From assembly GCA_963776935.1 (NCBI GenBank), contig CAVZOP010000006.1, forward strand, positions 1 to 64,000: DNA of 64,000 nucleotides, read 5' to 3'. How positions within the stretch are numbered: position 1 is the first letter of the stretch; every line of letters begins with the position of its first letter. This document shows, in pieces, positions 1 through 8,859 of this stretch. The notes under the pieces were generated by a model that was not told where the DNA came from, did not search any database, and saw only the letters and a program-made list of their open reading frames with translations. Both the position numbers and the translations under genes were made by a program. The stretch is from JALOLG01 sp963776935. GTDB lineage: Bacteria; Actinomycetota; Acidimicrobiia; Acidimicrobiales; Ilumatobacteraceae.

Positions 1-1
1 C

Positions 2-907
2 GCGGCCCTCAACCTCACGTCCGTCGGCGCTGACGGCGGTGGCTTCCTCACCGCCTTCCCATGCGGCCAGGCCCAGCCGTTCGCCTCGAACCTGAACTAC
101 AAGGGGGCCGCTCCGGTCGGCGGCGGCGTCACGGTCGGCGTCGACGCCCAGGGCGACGTCTGCATCTTCAGCCTCCGTGCCACGCACCTCGTGGTCGACG
201 TCCAGGGCACCTACCGCGGCGGCGGGGGCACCCTTGGCTTCACCGGTACCACGCCGAGCCGCCTGGCCGACTCCCGCACCCTCGGCGCGCGGGTTGGACC
301 GGGCTCGCCGCTCGTCGTGAACGTCGGCGCCGCGGCGGCGTGGCTGAACATCACCGCGGTGGATGCCGCTGCCGGGGGCTTCCTGACGGCGTACCCGTGC
401 GGCGGGACCATCCCCCTCGTGTCGAACGTCAACTACCTCGCCGGCCCCCAGGCCACCGCCAACGCCGCCACCGTCGCCGCCAACGGGAGCAACCAGGTGT
501 GCATCTTCGCCTCGGTCCCCGTCCACGTCGTGGTCGACATCGCCGGTCGCTTCGGCGGAGGCGGATCGTCGTTCGTGCCCGCAACGCCGACGCGCATCCT
601 CGACACCCGTCCGGGCGTCGGTGGCTGGCAGGGCTCGGCCAGCCTCCTGCAAGCCGTCACCGTCGACCTGAGTGCGGCCATCCCGCCCTCGGCCACCGGG
701 CTCATCGGCACGGCGACGGCCATCACCGACCGGGAGGCCTTCGTGACGGTCTACCCCGCGGGCCAAGGTGCTCCGGTGGCCTCGAACCTCAACCCCGCGG
801 CCTGGACGCCGACGGCCAACGCCGCCACCATCCCTGGCCGGAACCTCGCCACCCTGTCGAACGGCCACGCGTACTTCCTCTTCGACGTGACGGGCTGGTG
901 GCAGTGA
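2..907 (+). CDS. Secreted repeat-domain protein, 3' part
   Basis: The reading frame is open from the left edge, so the true start lies outside the window. The visible 301 residues contain two and a half copies of a beta-rich repeat of about 150 residues. Its landmarks are a RILDTRPG-type opening (SRLADSRT, TRILDTRPG), a central FLTAYPCG or FVTVYPAG strand followed by SNLN, and a closing VVVDIAG or LFDVTGWW strand. Such repeats are common in exported actinobacterial proteins, often behind a peptidase or lectin domain, and are presumed extracellular. The stop overlaps the GTG start of the downstream acyltransferase by four bases, so the two are probably cotranscribed. Any N-terminal catalytic domain is not visible here. 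Confidence 0.75.
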   Translation, partial: AALNLTSVGADGGGFLTAFPCGQAQPFASNLNYKGAAPVGGGVTVGVDAQGDVCIFSLRATHLVVDVQGTYRGGGGTLGFTGTTPSRLADSRTLGARVGPGSPLVVNVGAAAAWLNITAVDAAAGGFLTAYPCGGTIPLVSNVNYLAGPQATANAATVAANGSNQVCIFASVPVHVVVDIAGRFGGGGSSFVPATPTRILDTRPGVGGWQGSASLLQAVTVDLSAAIPPSATGLIGTATAITDREAFVTVYPAGQGAPVASNLNPAAWTPTANAATIPGRNLATLSNGHAYFLFDVTGWWQ

Positions 908-2906
908 CCCATGCGCCACGCCTGACCTACCGGCCTGCCCTCGACGGCCTGCGCGCCCTCGCCGTCGCCGCAGTCCTCCTCTATCACCTCCCGGTCGGCT
1001 GGGCCAAGGGTGGCTGGCTCGGCGTGAGCGCGTTCTTCGTGCTCTCCGGCTACCTGATCACCTCGCTCATGCTGGTCGAGCACGACGGCACCGGCCGGGT
1101 CGACCGCATGGCCTTCTGGGCTCGCCGGTTTCGAAGGCTCCTGCCGGCCTCGCTGGCCTGCATCGCCATGGTCATCGCCTTCGTGGCGCTCGAGTGGCTG
1201 CCCCGCACACCCACCCTGCGCGGCGATCTCTTGGCCGCACTGTTCGACGTCGAGAACTGGAGGGTCTACGCCACCGGTGGCTACGACGCCCTGTGGCGAG
1301 CACCTTCGCCGGTCGCCCACTTCTGGTCGCTGGCCATCGAGGAGCAGTGGTACGTCATCTGGCCGATCGCCGTCGCCGTGCTGCTGGCCTGGTCGCGGCG
1401 GGCCTTCGTCATCGCCGTCGGCCTCGGGATCGTGGGTGCCTTCGTCAGCGGCATGCTCGTCTCGCCGGCACTGGCCTACCTGGCTACGTTCAGCCGGGCC
1501 GCCGAGCTGCTGGTGGGAGCGGCGCTGGCCCTGCTGCTCCACGCGCATCAGGGTGCGACCGTCGGCAGGGCTCACGATCGGGGGCTTCGCCGCCCTCGGA
1601 GCGGTGGTGGCGGCCTTCGCGTTCATCCCCCTCGACTGGTCACCGCTGTTCGAGGGCGGCCTGCTGGCCTTCGCGGTGGTCGTCGCGCTCCTCGTCACGG
1701 CCGCGGTCACGCCCGGACCGGTCGCCTCGGTCCTGTCCCTGTCACCGCTGGTGTGGCTGGGGCTGCGCTCCTACGGCGTGTACCTGTACCACTGGCCGCT
1801 GTACCTGGTGTTCGAGAACCAGGGCTGGTCCACATGGTGGGCGCTGCTGGCCACGCTCGCCCTCGCCGAGGTGTCGTTCCGCGTGCTCGAGCAGCCGGTC
1901 CGCAAGGGTGCTTGGCCCCGTCGTGGCCAGGCCAAGGTGCTGGCGCCGACCGCGGTTGCGCTCGTCGGTGTCGCGGCGTTCGTCGTCGCGCCGGTCTCGG
2001 GCACGGCCGACGACGACCTCCAGGTGCTGGCCGCCGCCGCAGCTACCGACGTCGGCCCCGGCACCCGCCACGACGGCGGCCGAGATCACCCTGCCCAGCA
2101 CCACGGTCGTGGCCTCGGCCGGCTCGGGTCCCTCCTCGGTCGGTACCACCCCCTCGACGGCCGCCACGACCGCGGCGCCCACCACGGTCCCACCGCCGCC
2201 GACCACCACGCTGCCGGCCCGGCCCGTGCGGATCACGGTGGTGGGCGACTCCACGGCCCATTCGCTCGGCAAGGGCCTGACCGACTGGGGCTCGGCCACC
2301 GGTCGGGCCACGGTGACGATGCGCACGATCGACGGGTGCGGCCTCATCCGGGAGGGCTCGATCCGGTTCGGGCCGAGGAGCACCGAGCTCGACGTGCCGG
2401 CCGGGTGCTCGGACTGGGCGACCCGCTGGCCGCAGCAGCTGAGCGCCGACCAGGCCGAGCTGGTGGTCGTGACGATCGGACCGTGGGAGTGGATCCCACG
2501 GCGCTGGACCGGGTCCGACGGCTGGGTGCGGCCCACCGACCTCGCCTACCAGCAGAAGCTGGCCGGAGAGCTGGCCGCGGCCACCGAGGTGCTCAGCGCC
2601 GGCGGCCGGAAGGTGGTGTGGGTGACCGGGGCCCCGGTCAACCCCGGTTGGGGCGAGACGGGCAGCGCCAACGCCGACCCCTCGACCGACGACGCCCAGC
2701 GCCGGGCCACCAACGACGTGCTCCGCCAGGTCGCCGCCGGGCGCCCGAACGTGGCCCTGATCGACCTGGCGGCGTGGGTGGAGGGCAACCCCCAGATCGC
2801 CACCGACCAGGGGCTGCGCCCCGACGGCGTCCACTGGACCGAGCCGGCCGCGCAGAAGCTCGTGGAGCTGCTCATGCAGCAGGAGCTCACCCCACCGACA
2901 GGCTGA
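904..2906 (+). CDS. OafA/YrhL-like membrane acyltransferase with SGNH domain (two frameshifts)
   Basis: This is an acyltransferase-3 family integral membrane protein fused to an extracytoplasmic SGNH esterase-type domain, the layout of O-acetyltransferases that modify surface polysaccharide or peptidoglycan. The N-terminus has RPALDGLRALAV and FFVLSGYLIT, then SLAIEEQWYVIWP, all classical acyltransferase-3 motifs, followed by several hydrophobic helices ending in a Thr/Pro linker. The C-terminal domain has the GDS block (VVGDSTAHSLG) and the DGVHW block that supply Ser, Asp and His. The protein is continuous only if the frame shifts near 1570 and again near 2045. It starts at GTG inside the previous stop (GTGA overlap). 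The substrate is unknown; the upstream surface protein suggests an envelope role. Confidence 0.8.
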
Positions 2907-3040
2907 CCCGACGGTTCCGCGGTCCGAGCCGGCGCCGTCCTCGACCAGTACCGCTCCATGTCCTGCGGATGTGAGCAGCTTCCTGACTCCTCTGGCAGGA
3001 GTTCGTGCTGACGCCTTCCCACGGCGAGCACGTCGGCACG

Positions 3041-3116
3041 GCCCGCCCAGCCGTCGGGCCAAGACGCGGCCCGCCCAGCCGTCGGGCCAAGACACGGCCC
3101 GCCCAGCCGTCGGGCC
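3041..3116. repeat. 28-bp tandem repeat, about 2.7 copies
   Basis: Three successive copies of a unit beginning GCCCGCCCAGCCGTCGGGCC start at 3041, 3069 and 3097; the 8-bp spacer (AAGACGCG, AAGACACG) varies by one base. They lie in the 238-bp gap between the acyltransferase stop and the amidase start, just before a TACCAT box. The copy number could vary by slippage, and the GC-rich arms could fold. No coding role is apparent. Confidence 0.85.
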
Positions 3117-3144
3117 ACGTCGCGACCCCTACCATCGGGCAGCG

Positions 3145-4086
3145 ATGAAGGTCGTCGCCCGCATCGACCGACCGCTGGAGTCGCCGGCCCGGGTCCACGC
3201 CTCCGATCGGCGACCCGTCCGCGTCGCCGCGGTGCAGCACCGCTGGCATCCCGACCCGGCCGAGCACCGCGACGCCCTGGCCGGCGGGGTGAAGACGGCC
3301 GTCGAGCACGGCGCCCAGCTGGTGTGCCTCATGGAGCTCACCCTCAGCCCCTACTTCGCCGTCAGCGCCGACGGTCCGCAGCCCGGCGGAGCCGCGCCCG
3401 AACCGCTCGACGACGGTCCCACGTCCTGCTTCGCGCGCGAGCTCGCCGCGAGGCACGGGGTGCCCGTGCATGCGTCGCTGTGGGAGGCCGATCCCTCCGT
3501 GGCGCCGCTCGGCTTCAACACCGCCATCTGCGTGGCGCCGGACGGCTCGTTGCTCGCTCGGACCCGCAAGCTCCACATCCCGATCACCGCGGGGTACCAC
3601 GAGGACCGCTACTTCGCCCCGGGCGACACCGGCCACCCGGTGTACGACATCGCCGGCGCGACGTGGGGTTTCCCGACCTGCTGGGACCAGTGGTTCCCGG
3701 AGCTGGCCCGGGCCTACTCGCTCGCCGGCGCCGACGTGCTGGTGTACCCGACCGCGATCGGGAGCGAGCCCGACCACCCGGACTTCGACACCCAGCCGCT
3801 GTGGCAGCAGGTGATCGTGGGCAACGGCATCGCCAACGGCACCTTCATGGTGGCGGTGAACCGTGTCGGCACCGAGCCCGCGCCGCACCCGGGCGACCCG
3901 GGTATCACCTTCTACGGGTCGTCGTTCATCTCCGACCCCTACGGTCGGATCCTCGTCCAGGCGCCGCGCGACGAGCCCGCCGTCCTGGTGGCCGACCTCG
4001 ACCTCGACGCCCGACGCGACTGGCTCGAGCTGTTCCCCTTCCTCACCACCAGACGACCGGACACGTACCGGTCCCTCGCGGACTGA
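3145..4086 (+). CDS. Carbon-nitrogen hydrolase (nitrilase superfamily, N-carbamoylputrescine amidase-like)
   Basis: This 313-residue cytoplasmic enzyme belongs to the nitrilase/amidase superfamily, which hydrolyses carbamoyl or amide C-N bonds through a Glu-Lys-Cys triad. The triad is visible: Glu in LMELTLSPYF, Lys in TRKLHIP, and Cys in FPTCWDQWFPE. The TCWDQWFPE context and the ITAGYHEDRYFAPGD segment resemble N-carbamoylputrescine amidases (AguB type) more than plant-type nitrilases. There is no agmatine deiminase beside it, so the substrate is inferred only. The ATG at 3145 is chosen because a TACCAT promoter box lies 9 nt before it and there is no Shine-Dalgarno sequence, the usual leaderless arrangement in this window. 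Confidence 0.82.
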   Translation: MKVVARIDRPLESPARVHASDRRPVRVAAVQHRWHPDPAEHRDALAGGVKTAVEHGAQLVCLMELTLSPYFAVSADGPQPGGAAPEPLDDGPTSCFARELAARHGVPVHASLWEADPSVAPLGFNTAICVAPDGSLLARTRKLHIPITAGYHEDRYFAPGDTGHPVYDIAGATWGFPTCWDQWFPELARAYSLAGADVLVYPTAIGSEPDHPDFDTQPLWQQVIVGNGIANGTFMVAVNRVGTEPAPHPGDPGITFYGSSFISDPYGRILVQAPRDEPAVLVADLDLDARRDWLELFPFLTTRRPDTYRSLAD

Positions 4087-4102
4087 GGAAGCCCAGGACC
4101 GC

Positions 4103-5416
4103 TCAGGCGGCGCGTGACGGGGTTTGGGCCTCGTCGGGCCGGCGGGCGCGGGAGCGCGCCACGTGACCCCAGCGCTCCGGGAAGCGCGAGTACCCGCTGG
4201 CGTAGCCCAGCACGATCAGCGCCACGCTGGGCACCCACATGAGCAGCCCGATGGGCGAGCCCGTCTGCATTGCTCCGATGGCGCCCGCCACCATGCCCAC
4301 CAGACCAACGACGATCGCGACCATCGCGGCGACGCTACGAACGGCTCCGACCGGTGCGGCTGGGTCGTTCGCCCCCATGACGCTGCGCGGCCCGACAAGG
4401 ACGGAGGGCGTCAGGGCGTCAGATGGTTGCCGGAGCCGTCGCGCCGGGGGCTCCCCCGGCCGCGCCGGGCCGAGGGCCTCCTCGGCCTCGTCGTGGACGG
4501 CCCGCCGGACGCCGGCCGCGCCCAGTGTCAGGACGTGCTCGAGGGCGACGCGGTAGGCCTCCTCGAAGGCTCGGTCGGCAGGCACCTCGACGTCGGGGGT
4601 CACGCCCGTGCCCTCCCAGTTCGTGCCCGAGACGGGGTTGATGGCCCGAGCGATCGGCACCGTGGCCCGCAGATGAGCGTCGACCCGATAGGCCTGGACC
4701 GGATGCGCTCCCCCGCGGGTGGTCTCCCCGACCACCGTCGCCCTTCGCCGCTGCTGCAGGTTGTAGGTGAGCTCCTCGGCGCCCGAGAACGTGGTGCTGC
4801 TGGTCAGGACGTAGAGGGGCTTGGTGCCGCCGAACCTGTTGCCGGGCACGTAGGGCAACGTCCAGAACTGGGCCGTGCTGTCGTCGGCCCGGTGGTAGAG
4901 GTCGTTCAGGTGGACGTCGTCGTCGAAGAGGTAGCTGCAGAGCAGGGCGACCATCGCAGGGTCACCACCCCGACAGCGCCGGAGGTCGAGGAGCAGGACG
5001 TCGGTGTGGGCCAGCAGGTTCATCGCCGCCACCGCGGCGTGGCCGCCCCACCGGGCCGAGTGGAGCAACCGGAGGTCGAGGAGGCCGACGTTGCCGGGGA
5101 GACGCTCGACGCGCGCGATGCCGAAACCGTCGAGCTCCATCTCCGACCGGTAGGCCTCCTCGTCGAAGAGCTCGCCCTCGCCCTCGACCAGCTCGTCGTG
5201 GCTGTGCTGGAGCCGCAGGTGCAGGTCGGCGTTGGCGGACTGCAGGTCGACCGTGACGGCCGCGGCGAAGGCCTCGTCGTCCAGGCCGGCGTAGGCGCCC
5301 CGGGCGACCTGCTCGGTCAGGATTGCGACCACCTGCTGGCCGACGTCGGGGAAGACGTAGTGCTCGGTGACGAGCGCGCTGAGGCGTTCGATGCGCGGGT
5401 CGGGCGGTCCAGGCAC
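4103..5416 (-). CDS. S41 family peptidase with C-terminal membrane extension
   Basis: Residues 1 to about 340 form an IRBP-like S41 (tail-specific protease-related) domain: an N-terminal helical part (LVTEHYVFPDVG), a short beta segment (VGLLDLRLL, VLLLDLRRCRGGD), and the active-site region LTSSTTFSGAEEL with the presumed nucleophilic Ser. The last 91 residues, starting at an internal ATG whose first base is 4378, hold two hydrophobic segments and a basic tail and look like an independent small membrane protein. The frame is continuous between them with a low-complexity Arg/Pro linker, so this is either a real fusion or two genes joined by a lost stop or an indel. The GTG at 5416 has TAGGTT 7 nt upstream. 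No signal peptide is seen. Confidence 0.7.
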   Translation of the reverse strand: MPGPPDPRIERLSALVTEHYVFPDVGQQVVAILTEQVARGAYAGLDDEAFAAAVTVDLQSANADLHLRLQHSHDELVEGEGELFDEEAYRSEMELDGFGIARVERLPGNVGLLDLRLLHSARWGGHAAVAAMNLLAHTDVLLLDLRRCRGGDPAMVALLCSYLFDDDVHLNDLYHRADDSTAQFWTLPYVPGNRFGGTKPLYVLTSSTTFSGAEELTYNLQQRRRATVVGETTRGGAHPVQAYRVDAHLRATVPIARAINPVSGTNWEGTGVTPDVEVPADRAFEEAYRVALEHVLTLGAAGVRRAVHDEAEEALGPARPGEPPARRLRQPSDALTPSVLVGPRSVMGANDPAAPVGAVRSVAAMVAIVVGLVGMVAGAIGAMQTGSPIGLLMWVPSVALIVLGYASGYSRFPERWGHVARSRARRPDEAQTPSRAA

Positions 5417-5552
5417 GGAGGCGAACCTACTGTCATGACCTGGCGGGGCCGGCACGACGTGGCGAGGCCGGACGGCGCGAGCGGGCCAGGAGGGTGATCG
5501 CTCGCCGCCGCGGGCCCCGACCTCGCCGCGCCCGACCTCTACGCTGCCGCCG

Positions 5553-6308
5553 ATGACCGATGTCGAGACCACGGTGACCACCACCCGGGCGGGCGCCGTC
5601 GCCACCCTCACCCTCACGCGGCCCAAGGCGCTCAACGCCCTCACCCACGAGATGCTGGCCGAGCTCGGCGCCGCGCTCGAGGCGCTCTCGGCCGACAGCT
5701 CCGTCCGGGTGATCGTGCTCACCGGCGAGGGGCGCGCCTTCAGCGCGGGCGTCGACCTGAAGGCGCTCGCCGCCGGCCGGGTCGACGGCGGCTCGGTCAG
5801 CGACCTGCTCAACGGCAACGCCCGCAACGCCATCCGCCTGCTGACCACCATCCCCCAGGCGGTGATCGCCCGGGTCAACGGGTTCTGCTTCACGGGCGCG
5901 CTCGAGCTGGCACTGGCCTGCGACCTCATCGTGGTGGCGGACGAGGCCAAGCTCGGCGACACCCACGCCAAGTGGGGTCTCCGTCCGACCTGGGGCATGA
6001 GCCAGCGCCTGATCCGTGCGGTCGGCGTGGCGCGGGCTCGCGACCTGTCGTTCACCGCCCGCACGTTCTCGGGTCAGGAGGCCGCGGCGTGGGGCCTGGC
6101 GGTGAGCTCGGTCCCGCTGGCCGATCTCGACGCCGCCGTCGCCGACCTGGCGGCATCCATCGTCGAGAACAGCGCCGGCTCCATCGCCGCCTACAAGGAC
6201 CTCTACCGCCGGGCGCTCGACGTCGGTCTCGAGGACGGCCTGACCTACGAGTTCACCACCAGCTACCCGATCGCCGACGCGCAGGAGCGAATCGCGGGCT
6301 TCGGCTGA
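5553..6308 (+). CDS. Enoyl-CoA hydratase/isomerase family protein
   Basis: This 251-residue crotonase-fold protein probably hydrates or isomerises an acyl-CoA in a beta-oxidation-like route. The start KALNALTHEML, the oxyanion-hole strand AFSAGVDLKALA, and the helix GFCFTGALELALACDLIV are family signatures. In classical hydratases the second motif carries a catalytic Glu after a G-G-G-C-E pattern. Here the position reads TGALELALACD, so one Glu is kept (GALELAL), but the exact chemistry is uncertain. The start is supported by TACGCT 7 nt upstream. It is followed after 56 bp by a zinc-type quinone oxidoreductase on the same strand that has its own promoter box. Confidence 0.85.
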   Translation: MTDVETTVTTTRAGAVATLTLTRPKALNALTHEMLAELGAALEALSADSSVRVIVLTGEGRAFSAGVDLKALAAGRVDGGSVSDLLNGNARNAIRLLTTIPQAVIARVNGFCFTGALELALACDLIVVADEAKLGDTHAKWGLRPTWGMSQRLIRAVGVARARDLSFTARTFSGQEAAAWGLAVSSVPLADLDAAVADLAASIVENSAGSIAAYKDLYRRALDVGLEDGLTYEFTTSYPIADAQERIAGFG

Positions 6309-6324
6309 GGGCGCCGCCGCCGGC

Positions 6325-6351
6325 GATCCGCCGTCAGCACAGGCGGATCGG
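6325..6351 (+). terminator. 9-bp hairpin between hydratase and oxidoreductase genes
   Basis: CGATCCGCC at 6325-6333 pairs perfectly with GGCGGATCG at 6343-6351 around a 9-nt loop, 16 bp after the hydratase stop. There is no T-tract. It touches the TAGTTT box (6353-6358) of the next gene, so it may act as an operator as well as a weak terminator. Confidence 0.45.
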
Positions 6352-6364
6352 TAGTTTCGGGCCG

Positions 6365-7336
6365 ATGCGAGCCGTCCTGTGCCACGAGATCGGGAACGTC
6401 GACAAGCTGGCCGTCGAGGAGGTGCCGACGCCCGAGCCCGGGCCCGGGCAGGTGCGCATCGCCGTCCGTGCCGCGGGCGCCAGCTTCGTGGACGGGCTGA
6501 TCGCGGCGGGGCGCTACCAGTTCCCCCTGCGCGCTCCGTACACGCCGGGCGGCGAGTCGGCCGGCGTGGTCGACGCTGTCGGGCCCGACGTGACCGACTG
6601 GGGCGTCGGCGACCGCGTGTTCGCCACCACCGGCACCGGCGGGTTCGCCGAGGCCGTCATCGCCGCGCCGAAGCAGCTCGTCCGGCTCCCGGACGACCTC
6701 GACTTCGGCCGCGGCGCGTCGTTCCTCCAGGTCTATGGCACCGCCTGGTTCGCGCTGAAGCACCGGACCGTCGTGCGGCCCGGTGAGGTCGTGCTCGTCA
6801 CCGGAGCCGGGGGCGGTGTCGGCCTCGCGGCCGTCGACGTCGCCCGGTCGCTCGGTGCCCGGGTGATCGCGGTGGCATCGACCGAGGAGAAGCGCGAGCT
6901 GGCCCGTGCCGCCGGTGCCGAGGCCACGATCGACTCGGCCAACGAGGACGTCAAGGTCCGGGCCCGCGAGCTGACCGACGGCGAGGGCATCGACGTGGTC
7001 TACGACGTCGTCGGCGGCGAGGTCTCCGAGGCCGCCCTCCGTGCGCTCAAGTTCGACGGTCGGTTCTGCGTGATCGGCTTCACCGGCGGGATCGCGAGGG
7101 TCCCCCTCAACCTGGTGCTCCTGAACAACCGGACGGTCATCGGCGTGGAGTGGGGCGGCTGGGTGATGCGGTACCCGGAGGAGAACCGGGAGCTGGTCGC
7201 CGAGGTGGTCGCCGCCATCGCCGCCGGGGATCTCCACCCGGTCGCCCCCGTGGAGCGGCCCCTCGACGACGCTGCCGCGACGCTGCTCGACCTGCTCGAG
7301 CGGCGCGCCGTCGGCAAGATCGTGCTGGTGCCGTAG
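6365..7336 (+). CDS. NADPH:quinone oxidoreductase-like MDR family protein
   Basis: This is a 323-residue medium-chain dehydrogenase/reductase of the quinone oxidoreductase branch, which reduces quinones or enones with NADPH. The N-terminal GroES-like domain carries GGESAGVVDAVG. The Rossmann domain carries VLVTGAGGGVGLAAVDVARSLGA, and FDGRFCVIGFTGG follows. No structural-zinc cysteine cluster is visible, as expected for this branch. A TAGTTT box ends 6 nt before the ATG, indicating its own leaderless promoter. The adjacent enoyl-CoA hydratase suggests a shared role in acyl or aromatic catabolism, but this is inference from position only. Confidence 0.86.
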   Translation: MRAVLCHEIGNVDKLAVEEVPTPEPGPGQVRIAVRAAGASFVDGLIAAGRYQFPLRAPYTPGGESAGVVDAVGPDVTDWGVGDRVFATTGTGGFAEAVIAAPKQLVRLPDDLDFGRGASFLQVYGTAWFALKHRTVVRPGEVVLVTGAGGGVGLAAVDVARSLGARVIAVASTEEKRELARAAGAEATIDSANEDVKVRARELTDGEGIDVVYDVVGGEVSEAALRALKFDGRFCVIGFTGGIARVPLNLVLLNNRTVIGVEWGGWVMRYPEENRELVAEVVAAIAAGDLHPVAPVERPLDDAAATLLDLLERRAVGKIVLVP

Positions 7337-7452
7337 CCCGAACGGGGGACCGGCAGCGACGGCGCGAGAATCCGCGGAACCTGCGATGAGTTCGTCGCCG
7401 TCCGACGGTCCAACACCTCGACAGCATCCGACCGCTCGCAAAGGAGCATCTC

Positions 7453-8217
7453 GTGCCCAAGCGTGACGAAGCCCCCCTCGGCGCCCCCTGCTGGGTCGAC
7501 CTCTTCACCTCCGACCCGGACCGGAGCCAGGACTTCTACAACCAGCTGTTCGGCTGGACCTCGGAGAGCGCCGGTGACGATTTCGGCGGCTACATCAACT
7601 TCTCCAAGGACGGCACCCGGATCGCCGGTGCCATGAAGAACGACGGCCAGTCGGGCACGCCCGACGTCTGGTCGCTCTACCTGGCCACCGCCGATGCCAA
7701 GGCCACCGCCGACGCCGCAGCCGCCCACGGCGGGCAGGTGATCGTCCCCGCTACGGAGGTGGGCGAGCTCGGCACCATGGCCGTCTTCGTCGACGCCGGC
7801 GGGGCGGCCATCGGCGCCTGGCGGCCCGGCCTGCATCGCGGGTTCGGCCTGATCGCCGAAGCCGGCGCGCCGACGTGGTTCGAGCTGCACACCCGGGACT
7901 ACGACGCCTCGGTCCGCTTCTACCAGGACGTCTTCGCGTGGGACACCTCGGTCATGAGCGACACGCCCGAGTTCCGCTACAGCACCCTCGGGGAGGGCGA
8001 CGACACGCTGGCCGGCATCATGCTCGACACCGAGCTGCCCGAGGGCGTGCCGAACCACTGGGCGATCTACTTCGGCGTCGAGGACACCGACAAGACGCTG
8101 GAGCGGGTCGTCGACCTCGGCGGCACCGTGCTGATGCCCGCCGAGGACACGCCGTACGGCCGGCTGGCCGTGGCCGCCGACCCGACCGGCGCCACCTTCC
8201 GGCTGGTCAGCGTCTGA
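7453..8217 (+). CDS. VOC family protein with two glyoxalase domains
   Basis: The 254 residues form two vicinal-oxygen-chelate modules in tandem, at about residues 10-120 and 135-250. Each begins with a WVDLFTSDPDRSQDFYNQLFGW or WFELHTRDYDASVRFYQDVFAW type segment. Proteins with this double layout are often annotated as hydroxylases or glyoxalase/bleomycin-resistance proteins of uncertain substrate. The GTG start is preceded by AAGGAG 7 nt upstream, so this gene uses a Shine-Dalgarno leader, unlike several neighbours. It is a complete, unbroken reading frame. Confidence 0.82.
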   Translation: MPKRDEAPLGAPCWVDLFTSDPDRSQDFYNQLFGWTSESAGDDFGGYINFSKDGTRIAGAMKNDGQSGTPDVWSLYLATADAKATADAAAAHGGQVIVPATEVGELGTMAVFVDAGGAAIGAWRPGLHRGFGLIAEAGAPTWFELHTRDYDASVRFYQDVFAWDTSVMSDTPEFRYSTLGEGDDTLAGIMLDTELPEGVPNHWAIYFGVEDTDKTLERVVDLGGTVLMPAEDTPYGRLAVAADPTGATFRLVSV

Positions 8218-8276
8218 CGCGGTGCCACACTGGGCCGGAACCGGTCGAGGCCTGAACCGGTGGAAGGGGTCCCGTG

Positions 8277-8768
8277 ATGGCGAGCTCAGTGCGGCAGGGT
8301 CGATGGACCGCCGAGATCGAGGGTGACTTCGTGGTGTTCCTGATCGGCGCCCGCTTCGAGAAGCTGCGGCCGTGGCGGAGCGCGGTCGATCTCGGCGGTC
8401 GCCGCGGCATGAAGCACATGCTCGACTACCTCGTGGCCCACCCCGACAAGGGCTTGCTGGGGTACCAGTTCGGGCTGCCCACGATCGTGCAGTACTGGCG
8501 CTCGTTCGAGCACCTCGAAGCCTTCGCGCGCGACCGGGACGATCCCCACCTCGAGGCATGGCGCCAGTTCTGGAAGCGGGTCGGCACGTCGGGGCGCACC
8601 GGGATCTGGCACGAGACCTACCTCGTGCGGGCCGGGGAGTACGAGGCGATCTACGGCAACATGCCGCCGTTCGGGCTGGGCAAGGCGTCCAACCTCGTGC
8701 GGGTGTCCGAGTCGTCGCAGGCGCGTAGCCGTCTCAAGGCGACCGCCGGCCGAGCGCCGTCGGCGTGA
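8277..8768 (+). CDS. DUF4188 family protein
   Basis: The 163-residue protein matches what I recall of the DUF4188 family: an opening beta strand TAEIEGDFVVFLIGARF, then IVQYWRSFEHLEAFARD, GIWHETYLVRAGEYE and a closing NMPPFGLGKA. The fold is expected to be a ferredoxin-like dimeric alpha/beta barrel related to small monooxygenases. The substrate is unknown. Translation can start at GTG 8274 or ATG 8277; a GGAAGGGG purine stretch just upstream fits both. It lies between a VOC gene and a transporter gene without obvious functional linkage. Confidence 0.72.
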   Translation: MASSVRQGRWTAEIEGDFVVFLIGARFEKLRPWRSAVDLGGRRGMKHMLDYLVAHPDKGLLGYQFGLPTIVQYWRSFEHLEAFARDRDDPHLEAWRQFWKRVGTSGRTGIWHETYLVRAGEYEAIYGNMPPFGLGKASNLVRVSESSQARSRLKATAGRAPSA

Positions 8769-8859
8769 CCGGCTGCTGCGAGCGCTGCGCCCACCGGCCG
8801 AGCGCCGCCCGACGGGGCAAAGGTTGGGCGGGGCGGGGCGCCGCGGCCAGACTGACACC

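Noticed and set aside
3041..3116. A CRISPR array
   Set aside because: The repeats have only an 8-bp near-identical spacer and no cas genes lie nearby; this is a simple tandem repeat.
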